DNA from: Sclerurus mexicanus | Taxonomy: Eukaryota > Chordata > Aves > Passeriformes > Furnariidae | Assembly: GCA_013396755.1 (NCBI GenBank) | Contig: VWZF01005173.1 | Location: 667,994 to 731,993, forward strand | Direction of reading: 5' to 3' | Length of the DNA stretch: 64,000 nt | Shown here: piece after piece, positions 23,292 to 35,000 of the stretch | Layout: each line of letters begins with the position of its first letter | Position numbering within the stretch: position 1 is the stretch's first letter | Made by a program: the position numbers and the translations under genes | The notes under the pieces: model-generated | The model's database searches: none | Told to the model about the DNA's origin: nothing | Seen by the model: the letters and a program-made list of their open reading frames with translations, nothing else

Positions 23292-26039
23292 TTATGTTGA
23301 TAAAATAATGAAGATGATAAGCTCATACCAGGTGACAAACAGGGACTTGATGATAGTAAAAGTCCTGGATAATTTGGAAAGAAACAGAGAGAAAGAGGGG
23401 CACTGGGGGAGCAGAGGCAAGGAGGGACATCTGCTTGCTGTCCCTAGGATGTGTTTACAGCCAAGCAGGAGCCACCTCCCAGGAATACAACTTCGAAATG
23501 AAGGAAGGAGAGAAACAATCCAGAGATGGAGGTCCTAGGTGCCCATCCAGGGGATGTCAGTGCCCATCCAGGTGCTGGTGGAGTTGGAGAGGCTCTTGCA
23601 GTACAAATACCACACAAAGAGAGGCTTGCAGAGAGCCAGGACTGGATAAAGAGGCTGAGCCACCACAGGGGCACTGGAGGGGAAAAAAGAAACATGAGGG
23701 AAGTGTTGGAAACTTTTAGCAGCTGAGGATGGCTAGACTGAGGCAGTGAAGGTGAAATGCCAGAGGCAGCAGCACCCTTGGGAGGGCACCCCATGGGGGA
23801 ATTGCTTCTTCCAGTGGCACTGTGGAAACTGTGTCTCTCCCTGCAGTGTGGAAGAGCTGCCAGTGATAGCAGAGCAGGCCCAGGACAGCAGGAGCCCAGG
23901 TTGTGCCAGCTGTGCCAGGAGCACACACAGCCCTCTGTCAGGTAGGTGGCGTCTTCCTTCCCTGAAAAGAGGAACAGGTTCATTTGTCATGGCCCCCAGC
24001 AGAAACAGGATGTCATAAAAACGGATTCCATTTGTGAGCAGGGTAATGTCTGTCATTACTATGGATGTGCCCCTGGAGTCCCTTGGAAGCCGCCCCAGCT
24101 CTGGGTGCAGCAGCTGTGTGCACTGAGCATGAACCGGCTGGGATTTCCTTGTGGCTTCTGCAACCACAGCGAGGGATCCACGGGCTTTACCCTCCCAGTT
24201 AAAAACCATGGGACTGATGTGCTGACTGTAACTAAAAGGAGAGCTGGAGCATCCTCTGAGCACCTTTCCCAAATGTTCATGTAGTGCTGCTACCTAAAAC
24301 ATATCTTGTCTCCAAAGAAAGACTTGGTCTCCCATTTCTTCCAGTCCTCAGGTCCTTCCCCTTCTCACAGGGACTGTTTGGCTTCACTTACCTACAGGTT
24401 CTGGTCAGATTTGTGCAATCTCTATTTCCAGAATGACTCTGTCCACATTCCTATTCAACTTTTAAAGCAGCAGTTAAAGTAGTATTTTCTCCCATTTGCC
24501 CTCTTCCATCTCCTTTCTACCTGGAGGAAGGATCCCCTCCTAGATCTGAGGACAGAAAAGGAATGCAGGGCCCAGCCAAGATGCCGCCAGCTGGGAGCTG
24601 CAGACAGGTAATCTGTGTTCTGAAATGGGCTGATCCCTCAGGATTCCTGCTGGGACCACCCACCATCCCGCAGGTCACAGGGCAGGCCCTTCTCTGAACT
24701 GGGTGCATGATCCCACCCAAAGAGCTGTGTCCGTCGCGGTGCTGGTGCAGCACTGGCAGGGCAGGGAGCACCAGGTTCACAGCACTTCTTTATATGAAAA
24801 TGAACACTCTTGCCCAAACATCCCATCACTGGGGTCAGGCAGTGAGGCTGCCTGAATTCCCATCCCGTCCTTGGATCAGACAATATCTGTTCCGCGGGGA
24901 CGCTGGAACCAGTGTGCCTGTTTGTGTGACTGCCATCCCAGGAAGGTGGCATGGGTTTCATCCAGAGAGGGAGGAAAAAAGCACCACGGAAGCCAGGTCT
25001 AAGAACTGAGGGATTATCCAAGTGGAAAACAAAGCAAAAGGGAAAAACTGGCTTGGTTTGCTCAAACATAATATTATCCAGGGACGTGGCTGTGCTGGAG
25101 CTGGGGCTGCCCAGCCCATGACTGCAGAGCTCTGCCATGGAGGTTACACCTTTGAAAGGCCAGAATATAAATCTATGCTCCGCAGTTGCACAAGCGCTCC
25201 CTGAGCCCTTCGGGTCTGTATTGTGACATATTGCTGGGCTGCTTGGCCCAGGGATTGAACCCGTGTGGGGAGGTGTCCAACACACAGCATCTGGGGCTTG
25301 GTGGGAGGCGTGATCCCAGGATCTAGACAAGGATTGCTGCCAAGGGGGGGGGAAATTTTTGGCCCATTGACAAAGCTCACATTAAGAAACACAAATGCGT
25401 TGTAAAGATGCTATGACAGCAGGGAACAAGAGCAATTCTACTGGGCATCTTTTCATTAGTATTATTAGTATATTTTAATTATTACTCAACTCATGAGGTA
25501 AGAGTTTCTCCTTTCCCATTGTCCTCCCCTTGGCAAGATTGTGGGGGAGAGTGTCTCTGTGGTGCAGAGCTGCTGGCTGGGGTTAAAACCATGATGTGGA
25601 TGCAGGAAGGAAACCAGTTCACTCTTACTCTCTGAAAGTTATTCCAGCCCACTGGAAACCCCCCAGCATGAGGATACTGCTTAAATTCCTCAGGACAAGA
25701 GGGTCTCTCCTGGCTAGGGCTGATTTAGGGCAAGGGAAACATTTTGCCAATGTGGAGGGAGAAGCTGTGGAGCTGCAGAGGCCCCATCCTTGTACAGGTG
25801 TGACAGAGTGACGTGTATTTCTGGAGGTGCATGTTGTGTAGGTGATGGGGGTCAGGTGGACTCCACCAGTCAAGCCCCTGGTGCGATCTGGGTGCTGAGA
25901 GCTCGGGTTGAGCAATGCCCTTGGAGATCTTCTGCCTGGCTGAGATCATGTCCAGACTCCAAGGATAAGCAGACAGGTTGAAGAGACACCACTCCCGGGG
26001 TGGGGGTGGCCCACACAGCTGGTTGTGGGGCTACAGCTT

Positions 26040-26420
26040 CTCTTTGGAATTAGAAAAAAATCAATACTTTTTCCCGGATTCACATTTTCAAATACCTGTA
26101 ATGAAAGACAACTGTGTGTCTTCCTTCCTGTAATTGGGCTGTTTGCTCTCTAAATACAGTACAGCTTCTACCTGACTGGCTAATAAGGAATGATTTTCTC
26201 TGCTTTTATCTCTGATTAAGCCAAACTGAGCCTGGCATCACCGCTCCACAGTCATTTCCCAGTGTAGAGCTTTGCTAAGTTGTACGGGTTGGCTTTTAGA
26301 AGGCTTGAAAAGATTAATCTGAAATAATGTGTAGAGGAAAGTGTGGATCTGTGTTAATGGAACTTGGAGGATTTCAATAAGGAATTGATTTTTAAATGTT
26401 AGTTTGTGTAAATTAGGGGT
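26040..26420. promoter_or_regulatory. Candidate conserved non-coding block nearest the STARD8 3' end
   Basis: AT-rich non-repeat DNA: AATCAATACTTTTTCCCGG, CTGTAATTGGGCTGTTTGCT, TAATAAGGAATGATTTTCTC, GATTAAGCCAAACTGAG and AAAAGATTAATCTGAAATAAT. No exon was found. Confidence 0.3.
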
Positions 26421-26886
26421 TGGAGGAAAACAATCTTGGGCTGATCATCTGTCGGCACCGAGCAAAGGTGGATTTGAGAACGTGGCTGGGGTATGTGAGC
26501 CCAAAAGCCCTGGGGTTGCCTCCAGCTCACTTTGCAGAGGCTTTAGGCTTTTGGGTGTTATTTAGTGCAGCACTGCATAGAGGGGAGGGGAGAGCCCTTT
26601 TGTTCAGCTATGCTGGGGACTTGGGACCCAGAAATGGAGACAATGTGGGCAGGACTGGGCTCCCTGTGGGAGTGGTGGTGCCCGGAGAGCCCTCACCCCT
26701 GGCAGTGGGATGCCTGGGTGGGTCCCCGGGGATGCTGCCATCCTGCTGGGAACCTGTAAAATGAGGGTCCCTTCTCCAGCCAGGTGCTGGAGCCCTGGCC
26801 ATGGGCATCGCTGGGCTCACGCTGCCCAGAAGTTTCTGCTTATAGCTCTAGTGCTATAAGCAGGAGCAGCCCCACTGCTGCTGACC

Positions 26887-27081
26887 TCACACTTTGGCCA
26901 TGCTCCGAGAAAGATTTCTTCCTCTCCAGGCTTGAATCTCACAGCCTTCATCACTGTAATTTTCATCTACTCCATCACTGCTTCCAAAACAGCAGAGAGA
27001 GGCATCTCCTCCAGTGACATTACCAGCACAAAGTGGTTCTTCATCATCATCACTGATGTTTGATTGATGTTGGATGCTCAT
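26887..27081 (-). other. Unassigned 64-residue minus-strand open frame
   Basis: An ATG-to-stop frame encoding a Ser/Asp/Glu-rich peptide (for example NISDDDEEP and DENYSDEGCE) ending LSRSMAKV. It matches no family I know. It lies just past the STARD8 polyadenylation signal. It may be a chance frame caused by a local GATGATGATG-like stretch. There is no splice, codon-use or context support. Confidence 0.15.
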
Positions 27082-27305
27082 CTTCCTCCTCAGGCTGCTC
27101 TCCCTGCTGCAGGTGGCAATGCCAGTGAACCCTGACCCTCGGCAAGGACCTGGAGCACAGCTGGATGTGGGAGCTGCTGGGTTTGGGTCCCTTCACCCAT
27201 GCCTGGGCAGCCCCAAGGACACGCATTGCTCAGTCCTGGGCTGCTCCAGTGCTGGAGAACCTGAGCACAAAGGTTTCTTCATCAGCCAGCAGATCTCGTT
27301 AGTAC

Positions 27306-27311
27306 TTTATT
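27306..27311 (-). terminator. Polyadenylation signal of STARD8
   Basis: Minus-strand AATAAA in the context AATTAATAAAGTACTAACG, at the end of an AU-rich stretch 1.65 kb after the stop codon. It is the only canonical signal between the stop and here. The following bases (GTACTAACGAGATCTGCTGG) could contain the cleavage site. Confidence 0.7.
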
Positions 27312-27559
27312 AATTGCATGGATGGGAAGAGCAGCCCCCATCCAAGTCAAACAATTGCTGAAATTTCATACGATACAAAAAAAAGTCCCTTAAATACAAA
27401 ATATCCAGCTCTATGTGAGCATCACCTGGTGCTGAGCTCTGCCACCAGTTATATATTAATATTCCACCTGTACAGGTATTCATAGATAGAAAAAAACCAA
27501 AACAACACTTTAAAAAAATATCAGGAGAAAATTCACTCCTCCAAATGTTAGTATATTTA

Positions 27560-27592
27560 TATATATATGTATATATAAAATACATATATATA
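27560..27592. repeat. AT-rich 12-bp inverted repeat in the STARD8 3' UTR
   Basis: Perfect 12-bp arms at 27560-27571 and 27581-27592 with a 9-base loop, inside a TATA-type microsatellite. In the transcript it could fold as a hairpin near the polyadenylation signal; equally it may be only a by-product of the dinucleotide repeat. Confidence 0.6.
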
Positions 27593-28954
27593 AAAACACA
27601 GACTAGAGGCTGATTTGTGCTTTTTTCATCAAAAGACAGGCACACACGACAAGTTAGGGCCAAACTGACACTGGGGGTCCCAGCGCGTGGGTCTCATTGC
27701 CTTCCAGCTGGAACGATGTCTGGGAATGAGTCCCTTCCTGAATGGAGAAACCAGGTCATCTTCCACGTGTTGACAGCTCTGGTGGAAAGTTTCTCCATGG
27801 AGGGAAGAAAGAGATGGGAAGGGGAATGAACATCTTTGCAGTAGGGAGAGGGGTCTGGGCTCTGCCCCTGTCGCTGCCTGAAGAGGGCCAACTCACCCTC
27901 CCCACCACCCTGGCAGCCAGGAGGCGACAGAGCTGGCCCCAGCAGCTGGCACAGGGGTCACCCAGCTTGGGCAACCGCACTCTGCTGCACCATCCTCGCA
28001 GTGCCTTCAGCCCCATGTGCTGCCACACAGCAGCGGGTGCTGCTCTGCCCTTCTCCCCTCTTGGGTCACGGCCCTGAACCCTGATGGCAGCAAAGAACGG
28101 AGAGCTGCTGTTGTGGGGAGTCCCTCCTTTCAGGCGTTGCCCCTTCCCCTTGTAGCCCAGCCAGGGGCCGCTGCTCTGGGGCTCCAGACATGTCCTGCTC
28201 CATCCAAACATTGTCTGGTTTAGAGGGATTGGCTTGACTTGGAACCTTTTTCATCCAGCCCCACTGAAACCCAGGGCACAAGAGGGCTTTTAGCCAAGAA
28301 AAAGCAAGGCCCAGGCATACAGGGCTGCTTCATCCATGAATTCAGCATCAAAGCTGCAATAAGTTCCCTCTGCTCCTCGACAGGGGCAGCCACTTGAGCT
28401 GTACCTTTATATCCATAGGGAGGCCCCTCCTCCCAGAAGAGCAGCTTCTTCCACTACCAAACCACGACTCCCTGGCTGTCCCTGCTGGGTGACACCACAA
28501 ACACATTCCACCCGCCACTGCCCACCCTCCACTTCCCGACACAGTGCTGCAATCTGCAGACATGGCCCCATCCTCTCTGCTCGATCCTACTGTGTCCTCC
28601 CACCTTGCTTCACGCTCCTTTGCCCCTGCTGATGCTCCCAGATGGTTTTGGGGCACCCAACTCCTGCCATGGGCTGCCTTCCTGGGGATCACCCCACAAC
28701 CCTTTCCCTCTGCTCTCCCACCCATCCTGCAGGGCATGGGCTGCATGGCTTTGCCTCTGTGGACCCTCGAACCCACAACACTTCAGGGCTGCTGGGATGG
28801 GGACTGCCCAGCCCGGGGTGAAAGGACGTTTATAATTATGTGCCTCTGCCTCCCCTTCTATGGGCACTGCCCACACTGTGCTCCCTGCCAGGAGCCCCAG
28901 TCCAGATCCACCAGCAAGTCCACATTAGACAGGACAGAGCATCTTCCTGGTGCC

Positions 28955-29072
28955 TCAGATCTTCGTCTCAGGGCCGCTGGGACTCAGGGCTGGAAAGGAG
29001 TCACGGATCCTCGCCAGCTCCATGGCACAGAGGTGGCCAAAGACCCTGTTGTACCACTCGGGAGACCGGCCC
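28955..29072 (-). CDS. STARD8: STARD8 exon 14 (C-terminus and stop)
   Basis: Encodes residues 1043-1081, GRSPEWYNRVFGHLCAMELA then RIRDSFPALSPSGPETKI, and the TGA at 28957-28955. It contains the C-terminal START helix (VFGHLCAMExxxIRDSF), shared by all DLC paralogues. The acceptor is CTCTTCTTCAG. The ending GPETK resembles my recollection of human STARD8. Confidence 0.97.
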
Positions 29073-32000
29073 CTGAAGAAGAGAAGAGGCGGGAGAGAGA
29101 TGAGGAGGCAGGAGGGATGCTGGCATCTGTCACGGAGTAGCACAGTGCTCCTTGCCTGGGGACAGGCACTCGGCACAGGTCCCATGGGGAGGGGACAATG
29201 AGGTGATGAATGAGCACTGTGTGCTAGGACGGGGACTTGCCTCCTCTGTCCCCACTGCAGGCATGGGGTGGGGCAAAGGGGGAGAATATCTGTGACCCAA
29301 CCAGGCTGCCCCTTCCATCAGCCCCACTCTTCCATCCCTGAACCCCAGCACAGCTCAGCAGCACCAAGGCTGTGCTCCGGACTCACAGGGAACCCCAAGT
29401 TCTCTGCAGAAGCTTCCAGGGACTTGCTGCCACCTCAGAGCCATGGGAGGAACTGCCAGCACTGATTGAGCTGGTGGCTCCTTGTCCAGTCCCCACCTGG
29501 TTGGTAAACGCTGGCCCCAGCCCATACCCCTCCCCTTGGGGCAGGCAGGCACAGTGGTACAGGAGCTGCCACCCTGCCCAGGGCCAGGCACACGGAGGGG
29601 TGGGCAGCTCTGGTGCCCCACTGTGACCTGCTGTTCCAAGCCCTCCCTGGCAGCACCAGTGCCCTGTTACCTGAGGTCAGCCCTGCAGATGTGGGTCACT
29701 CGGGAGCGGCCCATGGCACTGGGCTCGATGAGGTACTGGGACGTCAGCACAACAGCTTTGACACCTCCCTCCACCGGAACCTTGTCATGCTCAACCGAGA
29801 GGGACATGAGCAGGCAGGCTCCCCGCGGCAGGTCCGTGTGCCAGCGCCTGCAGGACGGGACAGGGGTCATTCTCTGCCCACCTGGGAGGTTTACAATGGG
29901 ATCGGAGGGGTGGAGGAGCCCACGCAGCCTGGGGAGGAGGACATTGGCCTGGAACAGGTGGGATCCACCAGACCAAGTCCAAATCCTCATGGGATCCCTG
30001 CCCGCCCTCACCGGAGCACCATGCAGTCCCTGCGTGGGTGGGGGGCCATGCTGTCCGTCACGTAGTGGTACACCTCCATGTCCTTGTCTAGGGCCTCCAC
30101 CACCTTGCTCTGCAGCAGGTCCTCGTCCCACAGGTGACGCTCCCGCAGCACCCGGTGCAGCACCGCGGCAGGAGGGGCCTCGACGTCCGTGGAGACCTTC
30201 CACAGGCGCAGAGGGTGCCCATCCCGAACCTGAGGGGACAACACAAGGGTCAGGCAGGCTGACTAGCGATGGGATGGGAGCTGCTTTGGCTGCTGGAGAA
30301 GCACTGGATGACAGCAGCCAGCTTCTCTGCTAACGTTATAGGCTCTCTGCCAGGACTGCTGGACATAGAGCACCCTCCATCCTTCAGCCCCTGTCTAGCC
30401 AGGGAAAGGGTTGCTGATTCCATCTTGCACAAGAGAACAAGCACCAAGGGGTTGCCAGAAGATCCATAGGTGCCTGGGGATCCCAGTGGTCACCCCATAC
30501 ACTTTTCCCCATATTTCCAAGTCCCTTCACGCAGTGGTACTTACCTTTTTGCAGGAAAGCTCTGTATTCAGGGGCCCTGGAGTGCTCAGCCACCCCTTGA
30601 ATTTCTCTGACGATTCCTTGAGCAGGTTCTGGACACTCTGCTCAAAGTAGGAGTGTAGATCCTTGCTCTCCCCCTGGCATACCAAGTCAGTCAGGGGGTG
30701 GGGATAAGTATCTGCAGCCATATAGGAGCTGCTCAGCTGCAGCAGGATATCGTGGGAGACCTACGAACCAAGAGCACACAGACCTTCAGTGAGCCAGAGA
30801 ATCCTGCAGGGACTTTGTGAGTGTCCTGGGCAGCTAAAGAACCACAACTCATCCCACCAAGGAGTGGGGAGGATGGACACAGCCCCTGTTGACATACAGC
30901 TGCACCACCAGGAGATGCAACTGGGCATTGCCCCTGGTGTGACCAGGCAGTGGCACCTGCCCCACTGAGGGGTGGGTGCCCTCATCCCGCCCCAGGACTG
31001 GCATCTGCCACCAAGGTCACACCTCCCACAGGCAGTGCTGGTGCACTGTCACCCACCTGGAAGAGCTTCTTGCAGTCGGTGATCATGTGGGAGAGTCCCT
31101 GTGTCGCAGCCATGTTCTCGTTAAGGTCCTTCTGGTCCGGCTTCCCCATGGTGCCCCTCTTGTGTATGGCCCTGTGGGGGGGCAGGTGGTGCTGGGGCCA
31201 GTGGGCACCCCATACCTCTAGCCCCCCATGGCCCTGATTCATGTCACAGAGCAGGGACCCCCACTCTGCAGGACAGAGCAATGGGGCTGTGCCAAGAGGA
31301 CTCATGTCCCACCATCACCCCATCCCTCTGACCTCCTCTTGCAGTGGGCGGGGAAGGGGTGATGGGGAGGTGAGGGCTTGTCCAGCCCTTACCTGGGCGA
31401 GGTGCTTTCCTTCTTGGACACATTGAGGTGGAAGATGGAGGGGGCCAGGCACACAGCCAGGTTCCCAGCAGTCATCTGGTTCTCCTCTGCCGAGGCGATG
31501 TCACTCAGGAAGTAGAGCAGGGTCTGCAGCACCTCTCGGTTCTCATCAGGCATGAGGATGATGGCAGCCTGCACCGCCTGCAGCCGCTGCTCCTTGGACA
31601 CAACTGTGGGCACGGGGCAATGCCCGCGGTCAGTGGGGCCGTGCCTGCAGCCACCACCTGCTCCCACCGCCTCCATCCAGAGGAACAGAGGGACCCCTCC
31701 TCCCCGGGAGACCCCAAACTCGCCCCTGGCCCAGCCCTTACACTGATAGATCTGCAGGAAGGTGTCTGTCAGTTTGCTGGTGAAGATGGGCTCGGGCAGG
31801 TCACGGAAGTACTGCTTCAGCAGGTCGGCCACATCGTACGCCGACTGCCCCGCGTAGCTGACGTTGTCAGGGCTGGTCTCGTTCATGAGCCGGAGCGCCT
31901 GGATCCGGGACTTTACCCCCGACTTACGGAAAATGCCAACCTGTCGAGGCAGAGTGCGGAGTGAGCAGGGACCAGCCTGGGTGGGCACCCATAGGATAGG

Positions 32001-35000
32001 CAAAGACTTCCCCTCCCCAAAAGGCTCCTCCCTCAGACCCAGAGGAGACACTGAGTGAGGGATGGCCAAGGGGATACCACTGGGTGTGGGGTTCCCACAA
32101 TCTCACCCTCCGACTTCACCACACACCACAGGAGGTGAACAAAAGGACCGCCAAAGCTATTTTTTCCCCCCCAAATCGCAGTGTTGGTGCCCAGTGGTCG
32201 CAACATCACCTGGTCCAGGCACTGGCTGCGCAGGTAGCGCATGGCCTGCTGGATGCTCTGGGGCAGGGGCTGCCCTGTGCGCTGCACGTTGACGATGGGG
32301 GGCACCCCAAAAACTATCTTGTCCCTGTAGTCAGGGACTTTAGTCCTCTTCATGAACTTGGGGACGGTCCTGCAGAGTGGGACAGAGAGAAGTCAGTGCA
32401 ACAATCAGTGCCCTCAACACCTCCTCACAGGGGGAGAAGGGCCCCAGGAACACACAAACACACACACATGCCACACACACGCGTGTTTCTGCCATGTTTG
32501 GAATACAAGCGAGGCAGCTTTCCAGCAGGAATGGCAGCATCTTTTATTAAGCCAAAATGCTTTGATATTTGGCTATGAAAGGAAATCACTGTCCCACTCT
32601 CTTAAGCTGCTGCAGCATTTTTAATGCCCCACGAATGCCTGCAGCCCCCATGGCTGCAAATGATATCAGGAGCCCCCCCTGGATGCAGACAATGCCAGGA
32701 GCCTGGGGGTCAGCCCCAGCCCACACTTGCCAGAGCAAAGCCAACCCTTGTTTTGGCTTTTCCCCCTCCCTCTCCACCATCTCCACACTCTGAAGCTGCC
32801 CCAGGCTGGGGGCAGTGCCCAGCACAGTGTGAGCTGCAGCCTGTGGGCACCATGTTGTCCCCCTCCCTGCCATCTCACCACGTCCAGCCTTGCTTGTGGG
32901 GCACAGAGTACTTCTCCATGATGGCAGTGAGCCGGAGCAGGGAGCACTTCTGAAGCAGGTTGAGCTGGGCTGAGGACTGACGGTTGATCTCCAGTGAGGC
33001 TGAGTTCAGGCTGGGCCGGTGTGAGTTCTGGAAGCTGTGCCAACGCAGCTTTCTGGATGAAAAAGGCTGGTGTGAGAGCTGGTGAGCCCAGGGAAGGGCC
33101 TCTCCCTGCCCAGGGCACACCTGGCTGTGGGGAAGGTGTGGGTGCAGCAGTGGGCTCAGCCCAGGGGTCCCAGTGTCAGCGCCAGGGCTGTGAGGCTGCT
33201 TCCTCCCCAGATGCTCACAGAACACAGGGTACCAGGGAGAGCAGGAGATACTTCCAGTGCCCTCAGGGGACTGTTCCCTCCCTCAGGCTCCCTGAAACAT
33301 CCAGCACCCTGTGCCCTTGCACCCACACCAGCACCCAAGGGTGATGCCAGGTTGGATGGGGCTTCAAGCAACCTAGTTTAGTGGAAGGTATCCCTTCCCA
33401 TGACAAGGGGATGGAACAAGATGGGTTTTAAAGTCTCTTCCCACCTAAACAATCCTAGGATCCCATGATTCTGTGCTGCAGCCCTGCCAGGAGACCTGGA
33501 GAGAGCTTCAGGTGACACACTACTGCAGGACCACCCCACAGGGGGATGCTGCATCTATCAGCCACTTTCTCAGGAAGAATAGAGCCACCAGGGCTCTCTC
33601 AGGGCTCTCTGGTCCAGGAAGGCTCCTGCCCAGCTGCTCCAGAGCATACTCAAGCCCAGACAGACACAAGGGACATTCCCAGCTAAGAAAACCCCTACTG
33701 CTCTGTACCCCTCCACAGGTGCAAGCACATCACTCTCCAGCACCACTAAGCAAGGGCAAGAAACGCCGCAGAACTCAGCAACGGCTGGAGTTCTCCAAGG
33801 GAGAGCACCAGGGCGCACTGGCACAGGGGAGGCACGTGCCTCCTGAGCTTGTTTTTAGTTAATGAAAAACCTTTTAATGACGAGTCTGTGCAGAGGCAGA
33901 GAGCTGGCAGCGGTGTCCCGCAGCCACCAGAGCGCACCAGCGCCCCGCGCTGCGCTCTCCTGCCGCACGCAGCATTCCCGTTCCTCCGCCCCTCCTGCTT
34001 CCCGGGAAGGGGCGATCATCCAGCCCCGCGAAGGGATCTGGTGCTGCTCCTCCGAGCCATGGGCTGTGCAGCCCCCCCTGCTGCAGCTGCCCCATTTTCT
34101 GGAAGCGTACAAGGCCAAGCTGGATAGGACTTGGAGCAACCCGGTCTAGTGGAAAGTGTCTCTTCCCGTGGCAGGGGCGTGGAACGACACGATCTCCGTC
34201 CCTTCCCACCCAAACCATCTCGGGGTTCTGTGATACCTGCAAGGCCTTGTGAGCGACGCTCCCACACCCGAGTCCCGGCGCTCCCGCGTCTCAATCTCTT
34301 CAGCCTCGTTGAGGGAGTTCCCTGTGCTGTCAAAATCACTGGCAGAGGTGCCAACATCCGACATGGATCGCTCTTCAAAGTGCAGGTTGGAGGGTTCCCC
34401 TCCCGAGTCGGACTCCTCCTCATCCTCCTCCTCCTCACCCCCTTCCTCCCCATCCAGGCCGGGGGCGATGGCTTTACACCAGAGCTTCACCTTCTGCTGT
34501 AGCCCCCACATGTGCTGTAGAATGTCATCGAGGTTCTCATAGGTGACCTCGCCGTCCTTGCAGAAATCCTCGCTGCTGCCGAAGTCTGGCACGTTGTCGT
34601 AGACGCTGACCCGGCTGCCCAGGGAGCTGCAGGAGCCCCGGCGCCGGTGGGCAAAGCCTCGCGGGGAGGACAAGCCCTCTGTGCTGCTGCTGCTGCCCCC
34701 GCTCCTGCCACCCGCCCCCAGCCCCACGGCCACACTCCCCGGGTCCCAGTGGGTCAGGGAGCTGCCGCCCAGGGGACACAAGCTCTCGATGGAGAGGGAT
34801 TTGGGGAAGGTGCCAGGCTTGTGGTCACAGGGGATGTAGACCAGGCAGTCCCCATGGCGAGCCCGCCGGCGCTGACACTCCGTGGCAGCCCAGGTGCTGC
34901 CAGCTGTGGTGGCCGTGTCAAAGTCCTCCAGGGAGGCTCCGCTGCATTTCAGGTCAGAGCCTTCCTTGGTGCCCCCGGTGCCGAGCAGGCGGTTAGTCCT

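Larger units (their letters stand above)
17286..27280. other. Intergenic DNA between the CpG island and the STARD8 3' end
   Basis: Besides the blocks listed separately there are AT-rich stretches at 19440-19520 (TTAATTTATTATGATTTATA), 20985-21240 and 25440-25510. No exon, tRNA or recognisable repeat was found in the remaining GC-moderate DNA. Confidence 0.55.
27281..28954 (-). other. STARD8: STARD8 3' UTR (predicted)
   Basis: From the stop codon leftward there is no further family sequence and no other AATAAA or ATTAAA on the minus strand until 27311. The part nearest the stop is GC-rich; the last 350 bases are AU-rich on the transcript, with TATA repeats, a T-run and a 12-bp inverted repeat. 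ACTAAC, the core bound by QKI-type STAR proteins, occurs at 27552-27547 and 27303-27298. The exact cleavage site is inferred to lie about 10-30 bases past the signal. Confidence 0.7.
29073..31056 (-). other. STARD8: STARD8 introns 10 to 13
   Basis: Intron 13 is 29073-29670, intron 12 is 29848-30011, intron 11 is 30230-30544 and intron 10 is 30761-31056. All have GT-AG ends. No repeat or extra exon was seen in them. Confidence 0.85.
31172..34236 (-). other. STARD8: STARD8 introns 5 to 9
   Basis: Introns 9 (31172-31392), 8 (31604-31741), 7 (31941-32209), 6 (32370-32878) and 5 (33053-34236). Intron 6 has a CA repeat. Intron 5 holds two antisense CR1 ends and a small CpG-rich patch at 33880-34060 between them. 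Confidence 0.85.

Noticed and set aside
1..27280. Possible EFNB1 or other neighbour exons
   Set aside because: No ephrin-domain or other conserved peptide was seen in any frame; the neighbour probably lies beyond the window.
29482..30333. 283-codon plus-strand frame
   Set aside because: It is the complement of STARD8 exons 12 and 13 and their introns.
33880..34060. CpG-rich patch in intron 5 as a promoter
   Set aside because: Short, flanked by CR1 ends, and without a first-exon donor that would fit STARD8 phase; could be repeat-derived.
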